Counted from the first letter of the stretch, positions 8,006 to 17,595 are shown. The stretch is DNA of 64,000 nt from Devosia oryziradicis (GCF_016698645.1 NZ_CP068047.1:434001-498000), one strand, 5' to 3'. Translations and numbers: made by a program. The notes: a model not told the origin generated them from the sequence alone.

Positions 8006-9141
8006 CAGATATCCCCGGTCCACTCGGCCGCCACCGAGCTATCGCTTTCCCGGGGCAGATAGGCAAGGCTGAGCTCACGGGCGCGCGCGGGCGCCAATCG
8101 CCGCAGCGCCCAGATCGCGGCCCCGCGCACCAAGGGATCGTCGGCGCCAAGCCGCGCTTCGACCAGCGGCGTGAAGCCCGGGTCGCCCGAATTGCCAATG
8201 GCAATCAACACGTTGCGCAGGAACCGCGCCAGCCCGATGCGCTTGATGGGCGAGCCGGCAAACAATGCCCGGAATCCGGCATCATCGAGTTGCACCAGAT
8301 CGGCCAGGGCGGGCCGCTCCAGCTCGGGCCGCGCCCGCAGCCTTGCCTCGCGGCTGACCGAGGCGAACTTGTTCCAAGGGCAGACCGCCAGGCAGTCGTC
8401 GCAACCATAGATGCGGTTGCCCATGGGCGCCCGGAACTCCAATGGAATCGGCCCCTTATGCTCGACGGTCAAGTAAGCCAGGCACCGGCGGGCATCGAGC
8501 TGGAACGGGGCGGGGAAGGCATTGGTGGGGCAAATATCGAGGCAGCGCGTACAGCTGCCGCAGCTCTCCTCATGCTGGATATCCCCGGGCAATTCGGCCG
8601 AGGTCAGAATGGCGCCCAGGAACAGCCAGGAGCCGAAGTCGCGACTGACCAGCACGGTATGCTTGCCCTGCCAACCCAGCCCCGCCGCCTCGGCCAGCGG
8701 CTTTTCCATCAGTGGCGCCGTATCGACGAAGACCTTGACCTCGGCGCCCGAGCGCCGCGCCAGCAGGCCTGCCAGTTCCTTGAGCTTGCCCTTGATGATC
8801 TCGTGATAGTCGCGATTGCGGGCATAGACCGAGATGGTGCCCAGCGATGGCTCGCCGAGGATGGCGAGCGGGTCGGTCTCGGGACCATAGTTGATGCCAA
8901 GGACGATCACCGACTTCGCCTCGGGCCACATGCCCCGTGGACTGGCCCGGCGGTCGGACGTTTCCGCCATCCACTCCATGTCGCCATGCCAGCCTGCGGC
9001 CAGGGCGGCATGGAGCTTTTCGGGCAGGTCGGGTCGCGCATCGGCGGGCGCGATGCCGAAGCTGTCGAAGCCCAGCGCCAGGGCGCGACTGCGCAATTCG
9101 GCGACGAGTTTTTCGGCTTCGAGACTACCAGAATTGGCCAC
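8005..9141 (-). CDS. queG: Epoxyqueuosine reductase
   Basis: QueG makes the last step of queuosine formation, reducing epoxyqueuosine in tRNA with cobalamin and two [4Fe-4S] clusters. Cysteines for the clusters are all present: CGSCTRCLDICP, a single Cys in RRCLAYLTVEHKG, and CDDCLAVCPWNK. The domain order (cobalamin-binding N-part, ferredoxin part, HEAT-like tail with RGAAIWALRRLAP) is complete. Both possible starts are GTG: 9141 (VANSGSLEAEKL, 378 residues) and 9159 (6 residues longer, reaching into the repeat at 9165). Neither has a good ribosome site, and I prefer 9141. The stop overlaps the next gene. Confidence 0.93.
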   Translation of the reverse strand: MANSGSLEAEKLVAELRSRALALGFDSFGIAPADARPDLPEKLHAALAAGWHGDMEWMAETSDRRASPRGMWPEAKSVIVLGINYGPETDPLAILGEPSLGTISVYARNRDYHEIIKGKLKELAGLLARRSGAEVKVFVDTAPLMEKPLAEAAGLGWQGKHTVLVSRDFGSWLFLGAILTSAELPGDIQHEESCGSCTRCLDICPTNAFPAPFQLDARRCLAYLTVEHKGPIPLEFRAPMGNRIYGCDDCLAVCPWNKFASVSREARLRARPELERPALADLVQLDDAGFRALFAGSPIKRIGLARFLRNVLIAIGNSGDPGFTPLVEARLGADDPLVRGAAIWALRRLAPARARELSLAYLPRESDSSVAAEWTGDI

Positions 9142-9164
9142 GGGACTAGTCCCACCCACTACGT

Positions 9165-9249
9165 GTCACCCTCGGGCTAGACCCAAGGGCTTTGTACTTA
9201 CCAGACGCGCGGCAAAGTGCAGAGCCCTCGGGTCAAGCCCGAGGGTGAC
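9165..9249. repeat. Paired palindromic repeat, family A
   Basis: Two inverted copies of a 35-base unit that begins GTCACCCTCGGGCT and is itself partly palindromic (CCCTCGGG/CCCGAGGG), separated by about 15 bases. The same unit occurs as a pair at 42969-43052 and singly at 46898-46932. Each copy is intergenic. The layout resembles the REP/BIME elements of other bacteria. Confidence 0.8.
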
Positions 9250-9277
9250 GGCTGGTGGGTAAAACGCCATCAGCCGC

Positions 9278-9955
9278 TCAAAAATCCAGATCCGCATAGC
9301 CCTTTTGCGGCGGCATGGCCACGACGCGGTCATTAAGCAGGGTGCGGAAGGCCGGGCGCGACTTGATGCGGGAATACCAGTCGCGGGTTTCCCCCGCCTT
9401 GCCCCAGTCGATGTCACCCAGATAGTCCAGGGTCGACAGATGCGCCGCCAGGGCGAAGTCGGCCAGGGTCAGCGTATCGCCGGCCAGCCAGGAGCGGTTG
9501 GCGAAGAGCCAGTTGAAATAGAGCATATGCTCGTTGAGATTGGTCTTGGCCACGCGCAGCACCGACGGCTCGGGCGTCGCGCCGCGCTGGTCGCGCTTGA
9601 CGATCTTTTCTTCGAGCACATAGCGGGTGACTTCGTCATTGAGCTTGAAGATCACCCATTCGATCATGCGCCACATTTCGGCACGCGGCGCCGGTTCGGC
9701 GGGAATGAGGCCCATGACGACGCTGGGCGTATAGAGATCTTCGATGGTGTGGATGTTGGCCAGCAAGCCAACGATCGGCTGGTCGTCGTCACCCAGGAAG
9801 ATCGGCAGCGTGGCGGCGGGGTTGATTTCGAGCAATTCCGGCGTGCGCAGCCAGGGTTTGATCTCCTCCATGTCGAGCGGCACACCGTATTCCGCACACA
9901 TCAGCCGGATGAGACGCGAGGACGGATCGAGGGGATGGTGCAGCAGGCTGGGCAT
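9278..9955 (-). CDS. Glutathione S-transferase family protein
   Basis: The product has 225 residues. The N-terminal thioredoxin-like part has SRLIRLMCAEYGVPLDMEEI and INPAATLPIFLGDDDQPI, a cis-proline glutathione site. The helical C-domain has WLFANRSWLAGDTLTLADFALAAHLSTLDYLG, with the conserved N-capping box (TLADFA). It is likely cytosolic and conjugates or reduces with glutathione; the substrate is unknown. It sits between queG and uppP. Confidence 0.88.
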   Translation of the reverse strand: MPSLLHHPLDPSSRLIRLMCAEYGVPLDMEEIKPWLRTPELLEINPAATLPIFLGDDDQPIVGLLANIHTIEDLYTPSVVMGLIPAEPAPRAEMWRMIEWVIFKLNDEVTRYVLEEKIVKRDQRGATPEPSVLRVAKTNLNEHMLYFNWLFANRSWLAGDTLTLADFALAAHLSTLDYLGDIDWGKAGETRDWYSRIKSRPAFRTLLNDRVVAMPPQKGYADLDF

Positions 9956-10068
9956 GTGGACGCTCGTCTCTATTTTCGGCCGCCGCGTTGCGGTTGCTTG
10001 GCGCTCGGAACGAACAGCGCTAGAGCTTGCCCGCTCGATGACCCAATGGGACTGAATTAGGGGATCAA

Positions 10069-10878
10069 ATGAACGCCGATCAAGGTCTTTTTGTGCCGCT
10101 TATCCTCGGAATTCTCGAAGGCCTTACCGAATTCCTGCCCGTCAGTTCCACCGGACACCTGCTGCTGGCCGGCCACTTCTTTGGCCTCACCCAGCCCGAC
10201 ACCTTCATCGTGCTTATCCAGCTCGGAGCGATCCTGGCGGTCATCACGGTCTATTTCACCAAACTGGCGGTATTGATCCGCGACGCGCTGACTGGCAAGG
10301 CCTATGCCTGGCGCTTTGCGCTTTCGGTGATCCTGGCCTGTCTGCCGGCGGTGGTGGCGGGTGTGTTGCTGCGCGACTTCATCCAGGGCGCGCTATGGGA
10401 ATCGCCCATGGTCATCTGCATCAGCCTGGTGGTCGGAGGCATCATCCTGCTGCTGGTCGATCGCATGCCCAAGCGGGAGATATATGACGACATCTACGAG
10501 TTTCCCTGGCACCTGGCGCTCATTGTCGGCCTGTTCCAGATGGTGAGCCTGGTGCCCGGCGTGTCCCGCTCGGGATCGACCGTGGTCGCCGGCATGCTGT
10601 TCGGCGCGACCAAGCGCGCGGCGGCCGAATTCACCTTCTTTATCGCGCTGCCCATCATGGTGGGCGCCTTCGGCTACGACCTCTACAAGAGCCGCGACCT
10701 GATCGACGGCTCGATCGCGCTCAATGTGGGCATCGGCTTTGCCGCGGCCTTCATCGTGGGTGCCCTGGTGGTGCGGTACCTGCTGGGCTTTGTCAGCAAG
10801 TACGGGTTCGCGCCCTTCGCCTGGTGGCGGATCGTGGTGGGCGGCGCAGGGCTCATCGCCCTGGTGGTCATCCGGTAG
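10069..10878 (+). CDS. uppP: Undecaprenyl-diphosphatase
   Basis: The product has 269 residues with about seven or eight membrane segments. The two active-site regions are present: GLTEFLPVSSTGHLLL near the N-terminus (Glu-rich region 1) and PGVSRSGSTVVAGM near residue 163 (region 2). The enzyme recycles the lipid carrier of cell-wall synthesis by removing a phosphate from C55-PP on the outer face of the inner membrane, and it confers bacitracin tolerance. The stop codon abuts that of the convergent lolA gene with no bases between. Confidence 0.95.
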   Translation: MNADQGLFVPLILGILEGLTEFLPVSSTGHLLLAGHFFGLTQPDTFIVLIQLGAILAVITVYFTKLAVLIRDALTGKAYAWRFALSVILACLPAVVAGVLLRDFIQGALWESPMVICISLVVGGIILLLVDRMPKREIYDDIYEFPWHLALIVGLFQMVSLVPGVSRSGSTVVAGMLFGATKRAAAEFTFFIALPIMVGAFGYDLYKSRDLIDGSIALNVGIGFAAAFIVGALVVRYLLGFVSKYGFAPFAWWRIVVGGAGLIALVVIR

Positions 10879-11502
10879 CTACTGCTCGAGCGGCTTGTAG
10901 GTCGCGGGAATGGAGAAGAAGGCGCGCGGAATCTGTACGTCCTTCTCCACGTCATAGAGCGAAAAGGTCAACTCGGCCCCACTGGGCTCGACCAGGCTCC
11001 ACTGCGCCAGTTCCTTGGTATCGGTATCGAAAATCAGCGAAACCTGGACGGTGCCCGCCACCGTCTCGTCGATGACCGTAATGGCCATGTAGCCATCCGA
11101 GTTGGTGACATCGACCACGTTAGCGTTGAGCAGGTCGATCTTGTCGCCCAGGAACTGGCGCAGCGGGATCGAGTCCTGCGGATAGGCGTAATAGGTCTCG
11201 TCGCGCCGGTTGAGCACGTAGAAGCCGCGACCGACCGAGACGATTTCCTCGCGGCTGGGTGGCGCGTAGCGGAAGGCGATCTTGTCGGGGCGCTCGAGGA
11301 AGAACGTGCCTTCGGTGCGCCCGCCATTGGTGTCGATCTGCAGGAACCGGCCGACCATGGTGCGGATGGCCGAATTGTGCGCGCCGATATCGGCGATGAG
11401 CTGCTGCTCCTCGGGCGTCAGCGCCCGGTCGAGCGCCCAGGCGGGCACGCTGAGCGCGAAGGCGGCGGAAAGACCGAGCAACAAGGCATCGCGGCGAATC
11501 AT
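10879..11502 (-). CDS. Outer-membrane lipoprotein carrier LolA family
   Basis: The product has 207 residues with a signal peptide (MIRRDALLLGLSAAFALSVPAWA). GRFLQIDTNGGRTEGTFFLERPDKIAFRYAPPSREEIVSVG is the LolA beta-sheet core, and LAQWSLVEPSGAELTFSLYDV is the second conserved strand set. LolA takes lipoproteins from the inner-membrane LolCDE complex across the periplasm. In related genomes lolA commonly lies next to ftsK. Here three small genes separate the two. Confidence 0.86.
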   Translation of the reverse strand: MIRRDALLLGLSAAFALSVPAWALDRALTPEEQQLIADIGAHNSAIRTMVGRFLQIDTNGGRTEGTFFLERPDKIAFRYAPPSREEIVSVGRGFYVLNRRDETYYAYPQDSIPLRQFLGDKIDLLNANVVDVTNSDGYMAITVIDETVAGTVQVSLIFDTDTKELAQWSLVEPSGAELTFSLYDVEKDVQIPRAFFSIPATYKPLEQ

Positions 11503-11616
11503 GGAGGATGGTCCCCGACTATTGGTTGGTTATAGGCTAGCCTAGAAAGCAATTGCGGCAACAGGTGGTTCCCGCCGTTCAGCTGCCGTACAGCAAAGCC
11601 AGAGATGGAGACACTT

Positions 11617-11922
11617 ATGGCGCGGTGGAAATGGGTTGGTTTGACCATGCTGGCGGGTACCGCGCCGGCCCTGGCGGCGCTGCCGCCGCATTACCAGCGG
11701 CAGCATGAACTGGAAGCGATACTCGCGCACGTGGTCGAGGAATTCGGCATTGATCACCCGATCGATTCCATCGTGATGAAGGGCACCGACTTCTACGACG
11801 TCATCAGCGGCCCATGCCGCATGGAGGTGGTGATCGTCGATGTGCCACCGGCTGCAGGCGCCGAGCCGATGGTCGGTCCGCGGCAGTTCGCCGTGGAATC
11901 GGGGCCCATGGTCTGCGACTAG
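11617..11922 (+). CDS. Small secreted hypothetical protein
   Basis: The start at 11617 (MARWKWVGLTMLAGTAPALA) is preferred because GGAG lies six bases upstream and a signal peptide follows at once. The ATG at 11605 overlaps that site. The product has 101 residues and is predicted to be periplasmic. The mature part includes HYQRQHELEAILAHVVEEFGID and one Cys pair (Cys in GPCRMEV and in the C-terminal VCD), which could form a disulfide. I do not recognise the family. Confidence 0.65.
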   Translation: MARWKWVGLTMLAGTAPALAALPPHYQRQHELEAILAHVVEEFGIDHPIDSIVMKGTDFYDVISGPCRMEVVIVDVPPAAGAEPMVGPRQFAVESGPMVCD

Positions 11923-11926
11923 GCGC

Positions 11927-12262
11927 TCAGCGTCGGTCGCGCTGCTTCTTGCCACGGGCGATTTCAGTGGCCAACGCTTCGAGCTTGTGGGGCCAGAAGG
12001 CGCGGAAGCGCTCAAGCCAGTCATCGATATCCCGCAGCGGGGACGCGTCGAGCGCATAGACCCGACGCGTCCCCTCGGGTCGCACCCGGGCGAAGCCATT
12101 GTCGCGCAGGACTTTCAGATGCTGGCTGACGCCGGCCTGGGAGATGCCGAATTCGGCGGCAATCACCTCGGTCACCTCGCCTGCCGCATGCTCGCGCTCG
12201 GAGAGCAGCTCGAGGATGCGCCGCCGCACCGGGTCGCCCAGGACGTCAAAGGCGTGCATCAT
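11927..12262 (-). CDS. ArsR-family transcriptional regulator
   Basis: The product has 111 residues in one winged helix-turn-helix. DVLGDPVRRRILELLSEREHAAGEV is the family's opening, and FGISQAGVSQHLKVLRDNGF is the recognition helix region. There is no metal-binding CxC, so it is not a classic arsenic sensor. It overlaps the AHSA1 gene by four bases (ATGA) and is the second gene of the pair. This pairing is common; the regulator probably represses its own operon through the palindrome at 12928. Confidence 0.9.
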   Translation of the reverse strand: MMHAFDVLGDPVRRRILELLSEREHAAGEVTEVIAAEFGISQAGVSQHLKVLRDNGFARVRPEGTRRVYALDASPLRDIDDWLERFRAFWPHKLEALATEIARGKKQRDRR

Positions 12263-12903
12263 CCCTCCAGCGGTGGTTCGCCCGAATAGAAGCGCCGGGT
12301 CGCCTCGGCGGCCTTGAGGGCATGGTCTTGAGCCTCGCCCGCCCTGATGGCGGCCTGGCCCCAGTCACCGCTGGCCGCACGCACCAGCGCCTTGGCTTCG
12401 TCGGACGTTTCCCAGCCGCCCGTCCCCTCGGCCCGCACGTCGTCGTTGGGGCGCTCGAAATGGGCGGAGAGGCCGAGAAAGCTCAGGTCCCAGCCGACGC
12501 CGACGGCGCCCGGCCCATAAGTGTCCCAATGCGGACTGAGTGGCGCGATATGCTCGAGCTCGAGCCTGGTCCCCCCACCCTCCTTCGTCAGGACAAGGTT
12601 GACCCAGCTGACCGTGCCGGCAAATTCCCAGGTGAGCGCCAGTTTTCGCTCGGGCACGCATTCAAGCACCGTGCCGCCGGCATTGCCTTCGACCTGATAG
12701 CGACCTGACAAGGTGAGATCGCCGGTGACGGGTGCGAACCAGCGCTTGAGCCGTTCGGGCCGGGTCAGGGCGTCCCAGAGATCGGCGGGCGTGGTGTCAT
12801 AGACGCGGGAGGCAATCACCGCCTTGGCCGGCTGGCCGTCTTTCTCCAGATTGCGCACCTCGCGGGTCATGGCACCCAGATGGGCCGCGATATCGAAGGT
12901 CAT
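12259..12903 (-). CDS. SRPBCC/AHSA1 domain protein
   Basis: The product has 214 residues. The AHSA1 part starts VIASRVYDTTPADLWDALTRPERLKRWFAPVTGDL and ends with the typical ELEHIAPLS; a longer tail of about 60 residues follows. This fold makes a hydrophobic cavity for lipids or aromatic ligands; the role here is unknown. AAAGGAG lies upstream of the ATG. It is the first gene of a two-gene operon with the ArsR regulator. Confidence 0.85.
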   Translation of the reverse strand: MTFDIAAHLGAMTREVRNLEKDGQPAKAVIASRVYDTTPADLWDALTRPERLKRWFAPVTGDLTLSGRYQVEGNAGGTVLECVPERKLALTWEFAGTVSWVNLVLTKEGGGTRLELEHIAPLSPHWDTYGPGAVGVGWDLSFLGLSAHFERPNDDVRAEGTGGWETSDEAKALVRAASGDWGQAAIRAGEAQDHALKAAEATRRFYSGEPPLEG

Positions 12904-12927
12904 CGGTTCGCTCCTTTTTCGGTTGTG

Positions 12928-12939
12928 GCTTATATAAGC
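12928..12939. promoter_or_regulatory. Candidate ArsR operator
   Basis: A perfect 12-base palindrome, GCTTATATAAGC, lies 25 bases in front of the AHSA1 start in AT-rich DNA that would hold the promoter. Autorepression by the ArsR protein of the same operon is inferred. Confidence 0.45.
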
Positions 12940-12971
12940 TCAGACTGAAATAGAGTCCATCGTCCCGCCAA

Positions 12972-13000
12972 CAAAAAGCCCCGGCAACGGGCCGGGGCTT
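12972..13000 (-). terminator. Intrinsic terminator after ftsK
   Basis: On the minus strand AAGCCCCGG/CCGGGGCTT forms a strong stem followed by a run of five T. It lies 21 bases after the ftsK stop codon. Confidence 0.88.
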
Positions 13001-13020
13001 CTAAGGCGTTCTTGTACGGC

Positions 13021-15795
13021 TCAGTAGCCGTCTGCGTTGTTGCCGACCAGGATTTCGCGCTTGCCGGCATGGTTGGCCTGGCTGATGACGCCTTCGCGCT
13101 CCATGCGTTCGATCAGCGTCGCCGCCTTGTTGTAGCCGACGCCGAGACGGCGCTGCACATAGGAGGTCGAAGCCTTCTTGTCGGTCAGCACGATATGGAC
13201 GGCCTTGTCGTAGAGCTCGTCGCCCGAACCGCCATTGGAGGTCTCGCCAAAGCTGTCCTCGCCGAAGCTGCCGCCCTCGTCCTCTTCCTCGGTGATGGAA
13301 TCGAGGTAATCGGGGGCGCCCTGTGCCTTGAGATGGTTGACCACGGCCTCGACTTCGCTGTCGGCCACGAAGGGGCCGTGCAGGCGCTTGGTGCGGCCGC
13401 CCGAGGCCATGTAGAGCATGTCGCCATTGCCCAGCAGCTGTTCGGCGCCCTGCTCGCCCAAAATGGTGCGGGAGTCGATCTTGGACGTGACCATGAACGA
13501 GATGCGCGTGGGGAAGTTGGCCTTGATCGTGCCGGTGATGACGTCGACCGAGGGGCGCTGGGTGGCGGTGATGATGTGGATGCCGGCGGCGCGGGCCATC
13601 TGCGCCAGGCGCTGGATGGCGCCTTCGATATCCTTGCCGGCCACCATCATCAGGTCGGCCATTTCGTCGACGATGACTACGATATAGGGCAATGGCTCGA
13701 GGTCGAATTCCTCGCTCTCGAAGATCGCCTCGCCGGTTTCGCGGTCGAAGCCGGTCTGCACCGTGCGGGTGATGATCTCGCCCTTGGCCTTGGATTCGCT
13801 GACGCGCTGGTTGAAGCCGTCGATATTGCGGACGCCGATCTTGCTCATCTTGCGATAGCGATCTTCCATCTCGCGCACCGCCCATTTGAGCGCCACCACC
13901 GCCTTTTGCGGGTCGGTGACGACCGGGGTGAGCAGATGGGGGATGCCGTCATAGATGCTGAGTTCGAGCATCTTGGGATCGATCATGATCATGCGGCACT
14001 GCTCTGGCGTCATCTGGTAGAGCAGGCTGAGGATGAAGGTATTGATACCCACCGACTTGCCCGAGCCGGTGGTGCCGGCGATGAGCAGGTGCGGCATGCG
14101 CGCCAGGTCGGCGATGACGGGTTCGCCACCGATGGTCTTGCCCAGGCAGATGGGGAGCTTGCCCTTCATCTTCTCGAAATCGGAGCTGGCCAGCATCTCG
14201 CGGAAATAGACGGTTTCGCGGTTCTGGTTGGGCAGCTCGATGCCGATGGCATTGCGACCGGGTACCACGGCGACGCGGGCGGAGATCGCCGACATCGAGC
14301 GAGCGATATCGTCCGCCAGCGAAATGACGCGGCTCGATTTGATGCCGGGGGCCGGTTCGAGTTCGAACAGGGTCACGACCGGGCCGGGGCGGACATTGAT
14401 GATGTCGCCCTTGACGCCGAAGTCGCTCAGCACTTCCTCGAGGCGGCGCGCCATGGCTTCGAGCCGTTCGGGCGCGTGCTCGGGCGAAGGCCCGTTATGT
14501 CTGGGTTCGGAGAGCAGGCTCAGCGGCGGCAGTTCGAAGCCACCGGGCTCGTCGAGGAACGAAGCCTGCGCCTCGCGCATGACGCGCTGGCCCTGGGCCG
14601 GTCGCGGTGCCGGCGCGGTGACACGCGGCTTGGCCGGGTCGACCGGATGGAAACGCGAATCGCCGCGCTGGTGATGATTGACCGGCGCCGCCGCCGGGAC
14701 GTCAGGCACGAAGGGCATGTCGTCCTCGGCCTCGTCGGGGTAGTCGAGCTCGGTATCGTCATAGCTGGGGCGCGCATTGATGCGCGGCGACATTTCCGGC
14801 TCGGCGTCGAAAGCGGGTTCGTCGTCGAAGGCGGGCTCATGGCCGGCGCCGCGCACCCCTGGCGCATGGATGCGGCGCGGCTGGGCGGGGGCGACCGAGG
14901 GCTCGCGCCGCTCGGCAACGGGGGCATGCCCATCAAGGCTCGGTTCGAGTTCGTCATCGCGCCAGGTGGCGGCTTCGGCGGCCCGGCGCTCGGCATGGCT
15001 GGCCCGGGCACGGCGGAAGGCGGTGCGAAGCGAATAGCCGGTATGAACCATCGCGCCCAGGACGATATCGAGGATGGGATTGGTTTCGGGGTCGTCGGTC
15101 TCGACCGGGTCGGCGGCCACGCCCTTGCGTCCTGCCGCGGCCGGGGCGGCCTTGCGCGGACCGGATGGCACGGACGTGCCCAGGCCCATGGCGATCCAGA
15201 ACGCGACCAGCGCGGGAATGGCGATGAGGATGGCGAACAATGCCGAGGTTATCGCCTGGGGCGCTTCGCCGGTCACCAGGGCCGCGAGGGCGACGGAGCC
15301 CGAACCGACCAGGCCACCCAGGCCGGTGGGCAGCGGCCAACTGGCGGGCATGGCAACAAAGGCCAGGGTGCCGGCCAGCAGCAAGGTCGCGGCAATCCAG
15401 GCGAGCAAGCGCAGGCCCATATGGCTAGGCATGCGGCGGCGGGCGAAAGCCCAGCCCCAGAGAGCGGGCGGCACCAGCAGGGCCAGGGCGGCAAGCCCGA
15501 ACACCTGGAACAGCACATCGGCTATGGCGGCGCCGGGAAACCCCAGCCAATTGGCCGGCGCCTTCGCCGTGGCATAGGAAAAGCTCGGATCATCCACCGA
15601 CCAGGAGGTCAGCGCCGCCAGGCACACGGCCACGAGCCCCAGGAGCACCAGGCCGACCACCCGCACCGGAATGCGAATCGCCAGGGCCGGGGGCGGCACG
15701 GGCGCGCTCCTCGAGGTACCGGCGCGCGAGCGCTGCGGCACGGACCGGATTTCGTCAAGCACGGGCGAGGGAGAACTGGGCATGGGCGAACTCAA
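13021..15795 (-). CDS. ftsK: DNA translocase FtsK
   Basis: FtsK anchors at the septum and pumps chromosome ends toward dif at division. The product has 924 residues. About four membrane segments lie within residues 45-200 (e.g. [20 protein letters not shown]). A Pro/Ala/Asp-rich linker of roughly 250 residues follows. The RecA-like motor has Walker [10 protein letters not shown] and Walker [11 protein letters not shown]. The C-terminal gamma winged-helix domain ([20 protein letters not shown]) reads KOPS sites. All parts look intact. The terminator at 12972 follows. Confidence 0.96.
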   Translation of the reverse strand: MSSPMPSSPSPVLDEIRSVPQRSRAGTSRSAPVPPPALAIRIPVRVVGLVLLGLVAVCLAALTSWSVDDPSFSYATAKAPANWLGFPGAAIADVLFQVFGLAALALLVPPALWGWAFARRRMPSHMGLRLLAWIAATLLLAGTLAFVAMPASWPLPTGLGGLVGSGSVALAALVTGEAPQAITSALFAILIAIPALVAFWIAMGLGTSVPSGPRKAAPAAAGRKGVAADPVETDDPETNPILDIVLGAMVHTGYSLRTAFRRARASHAERRAAEAATWRDDELEPSLDGHAPVAERREPSVAPAQPRRIHAPGVRGAGHEPAFDDEPAFDAEPEMSPRINARPSYDDTELDYPDEAEDDMPFVPDVPAAAPVNHHQRGDSRFHPVDPAKPRVTAPAPRPAQGQRVMREAQASFLDEPGGFELPPLSLLSEPRHNGPSPEHAPERLEAMARRLEEVLSDFGVKGDIINVRPGPVVTLFELEPAPGIKSSRVISLADDIARSMSAISARVAVVPGRNAIGIELPNQNRETVYFREMLASSDFEKMKGKLPICLGKTIGGEPVIADLARMPHLLIAGTTGSGKSVGINTFILSLLYQMTPEQCRMIMIDPKMLELSIYDGIPHLLTPVVTDPQKAVVALKWAVREMEDRYRKMSKIGVRNIDGFNQRVSESKAKGEIITRTVQTGFDRETGEAIFESEEFDLEPLPYIVVIVDEMADLMMVAGKDIEGAIQRLAQMARAAGIHIITATQRPSVDVITGTIKANFPTRISFMVTSKIDSRTILGEQGAEQLLGNGDMLYMASGGRTKRLHGPFVADSEVEAVVNHLKAQGAPDYLDSITEEEDEGGSFGEDSFGETSNGGSGDELYDKAVHIVLTDKKASTSYVQRRLGVGYNKAATLIERMEREGVISQANHAGKREILVGNNADGY

Positions 15796-16233
15796 TACTG
15801 CCCGGAACTGACCGGGCCCAATATGCCGCCATGCTAGATCGATCGGGTTAACCCAAGGCTAACCATGGGGACGTCAGGGCGCTGTTGGCGACGCGAACTC
15901 GATTGGCCTCCCCCCTCGATGGGAGGGAGACGACTGAAACTCCCCGACCAAAGAAAATGGCCCGCTTCGGGGAAGCGGGCCAGAGGACCACTGGCAGCGC
16001 GAGGGAGGGCGGGCCAGGGTAAGCGGGTTGATCGTGGAGTGCGGCCCGTGCAGTTTTGCGAGTGGGAAGCCTCTGTGGCGGGCCAAGAGGGACACGAGCC
16101 GCACGCCACGATCAACTTCGAGGCGTTCCGAAGGACAAATCGCTTCCGTGAAGCGATTTGAGACGAGAAGGCCATGAGAGCTATGCTCGAATGGCGAGAC
16201 CGGGCGGCGCGAACGCCGCCCGGGAAGTCGGAC
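15796..16233. other. 438-bp gap without a gene
   Basis: No convincing protein gene is seen between ftsK and amtB. The gap contains a GGGAGG-type palindrome near 15908-15926 and a terminator with a long inverted repeat on the minus strand (15951-16116, listed separately). It also holds a small hairpin at 16137-16159 (AAATCGCTTC/GAAGCGATTT) and a strong hairpin at 16202-16221 (GGGCGGCG/CGCCGCCC) that follows the amtB stop. It would also hold the ftsK promoter. Confidence 0.6.
15951..16116 (-). ncRNA. Candidate structured RNA with terminator
   Basis: Two 24-base arms (16093-16116 and 16027-16050) are complementary at 22 positions; the inner 42 bases hold a small CCTCT/AGAGG hairpin. On the minus strand an intrinsic terminator follows at 15981-15951 (stem GGCCCGCTTC/GAAGCGGGCC, then a T-rich tail). 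Length (about 166 bases) and compact fold suggest a small RNA, but the 3' untranslated region of amtB is equally possible. I could not match it to 6S, SRP, RNase P or tmRNA. Its 5' end is unknown. Confidence 0.4.
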
Positions 16234-17595
16234 TTAGTTGTAGGCGCGCTCGCCATGGCTCGAGAGGTCGAGGCCGTCGCTTTCGCTCGATTCGGCGACA
16301 CGGGCACCGCCGAAGATGGCCTTGACGATCAGCATGGCAACCAGGGCAACCACACCCGACCAGACGATGGCGATGGCCACGCCGGTCAGCTGGATCATGA
16401 ACTGGCCGGTGACCGAATATTCCTCGGCCACGCCCAGCGGATAGCCGCCCAGGCCCGGGCTGGCGACGATGGCCGTACCCAGCGCGCCGACGATGCCGCC
16501 GATACCGTGGATGCCGAACACGTCGAGCGAGTCGTCATACTTGAGCATGGGCTTGAGGTTGACGACGGCCCAGAGGCAGACGATGCCGGCAATGGCACCC
16601 AGCACGATAGCGCCGCCCACACCGGCAAAGCCGGCAGCCGGGGTGATGGCAACCAGGCCGGCAACGGCGCCCGAGACTGCGCCCAGTGCCGAAGCGTGAC
16701 CCCGGGTGATCTTTTCACCGAGGGCCCAGGCCAGCGCCGCGGCGGCCGGAGCCAGCACGGTGTTGATCAGGGCAACGGCGGTGAGCGCGTTGGCTTCGAG
16801 GTTGGAGCCGGCGTTGAAGCCAAACCAGCCGAACCACAGCAGGCCCGCACCGACATAGGTCCAGACCAGGTTGTGCGGGGCAATGGGCTCCTTCATGTAG
16901 CCCAGACGCGGGCCAAGCACGATGGCGGCGACGAGAGCGGCCACACCCGAATTGATGTGAACCACGGTACCACCGGCAAAGTCATAGGCACCCAGGCCGA
17001 ACAGCAGGCCCGGACCCGACCAGACCATGTGGGCCATGGGGATGTAGGAGAAGGTGAACCAGATGGCCAGGAATGCCATCAGCGCGCCGAACTTCATGCG
17101 CTCGGCAATGCCGCCGACGATGAGGGTCGAGGTGATACAGGCGAAAGTCAGCTGGAAGACCACGAAGACCATTTCAGGCAGTTCGAAGCCGGCCGAGAAG
17201 GTGGCAGCGCGGCTGTCGAGCGTGACGCCGCTGAGGAAGAACTTGGAGAAGTCACCCACAAAGGCGGAGAGGCCGCCCTCGGTCGGGCCGGCAAAGGCCA
17301 GCGAATAGCCGTATGCGACCCAGAGAATGGCAATCATGGAGAAGCCGAGGAACACCTGGGTGAGAACCGACAGGATGTTCTTGGAGCGAACCAGGCCGCC
17401 ATAGAACAGAGCCAGGCCCGGGATGGTCATGACGATCACGACCATGGTGGAAACCAGCATCCAGGCCACGTCGCCCTTGTCGACGACCGCGGCGGCTTCT
17501 TCAACCACAGGCGCAGCAGCGTCCTGCGCAAATGCCGGCAGGGCCAGCAGGAGGGAAGCCAGTGCGGCGCTCCCCAAAATCTTTGACGTCTTCAT
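16234..17595 (-). CDS. amtB: Ammonium transporter
   Basis: The product has 453 residues. A cleavable signal peptide (MKTSKILGSAALASLLLALPAFA) is followed by about eleven membrane helices. Family motifs include IPGLALFYGGLVRSKN, FGWFGFNAGSNL and GIHGIGGIVGALGTAI; the pore His pair is expected within the latter two regions. AmtB conducts ammonium across the inner membrane and is blocked by the PII protein GlnK. glnK lies 20 bases upstream in the same operon. Confidence 0.96.
   Translation of the reverse strand: MKTSKILGSAALASLLLALPAFAQDAAAPVVEEAAAVVDKGDVAWMLVSTMVVIVMTIPGLALFYGGLVRSKNILSVLTQVFLGFSMIAILWVAYGYSLAFAGPTEGGLSAFVGDFSKFFLSGVTLDSRAATFSAGFELPEMVFVVFQLTFACITSTLIVGGIAERMKFGALMAFLAIWFTFSYIPMAHMVWSGPGLLFGLGAYDFAGGTVVHINSGVAALVAAIVLGPRLGYMKEPIAPHNLVWTYVGAGLLWFGWFGFNAGSNLEANALTAVALINTVLAPAAAALAWALGEKITRGHASALGAVSGAVAGLVAITPAAGFAGVGGAIVLGAIAGIVCLWAVVNLKPMLKYDDSLDVFGIHGIGGIVGALGTAIVASPGLGGYPLGVAEEYSVTGQFMIQLTGVAIAIVWSGVVALVAMLIVKAIFGGARVAESSESDGLDLSSHGERAYN

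Noticed and set aside
13012..15837. A 941-codon open frame on the plus strand opposite ftsK
   Set aside because: The length is a by-product of GC-rich codon use on the other strand; the translation is His/Gly/Arg-rich without domain similarity and ftsK on the minus strand is clearly real.
15951..16116. Identification of the structured RNA as 6S, SRP, RNase P or tmRNA
   Set aside because: The conserved bases of SRP (GGAAGCAGCC-type), RNase P and tmRNA are absent, and I could not confirm a 6S-type central bubble with matching ends.
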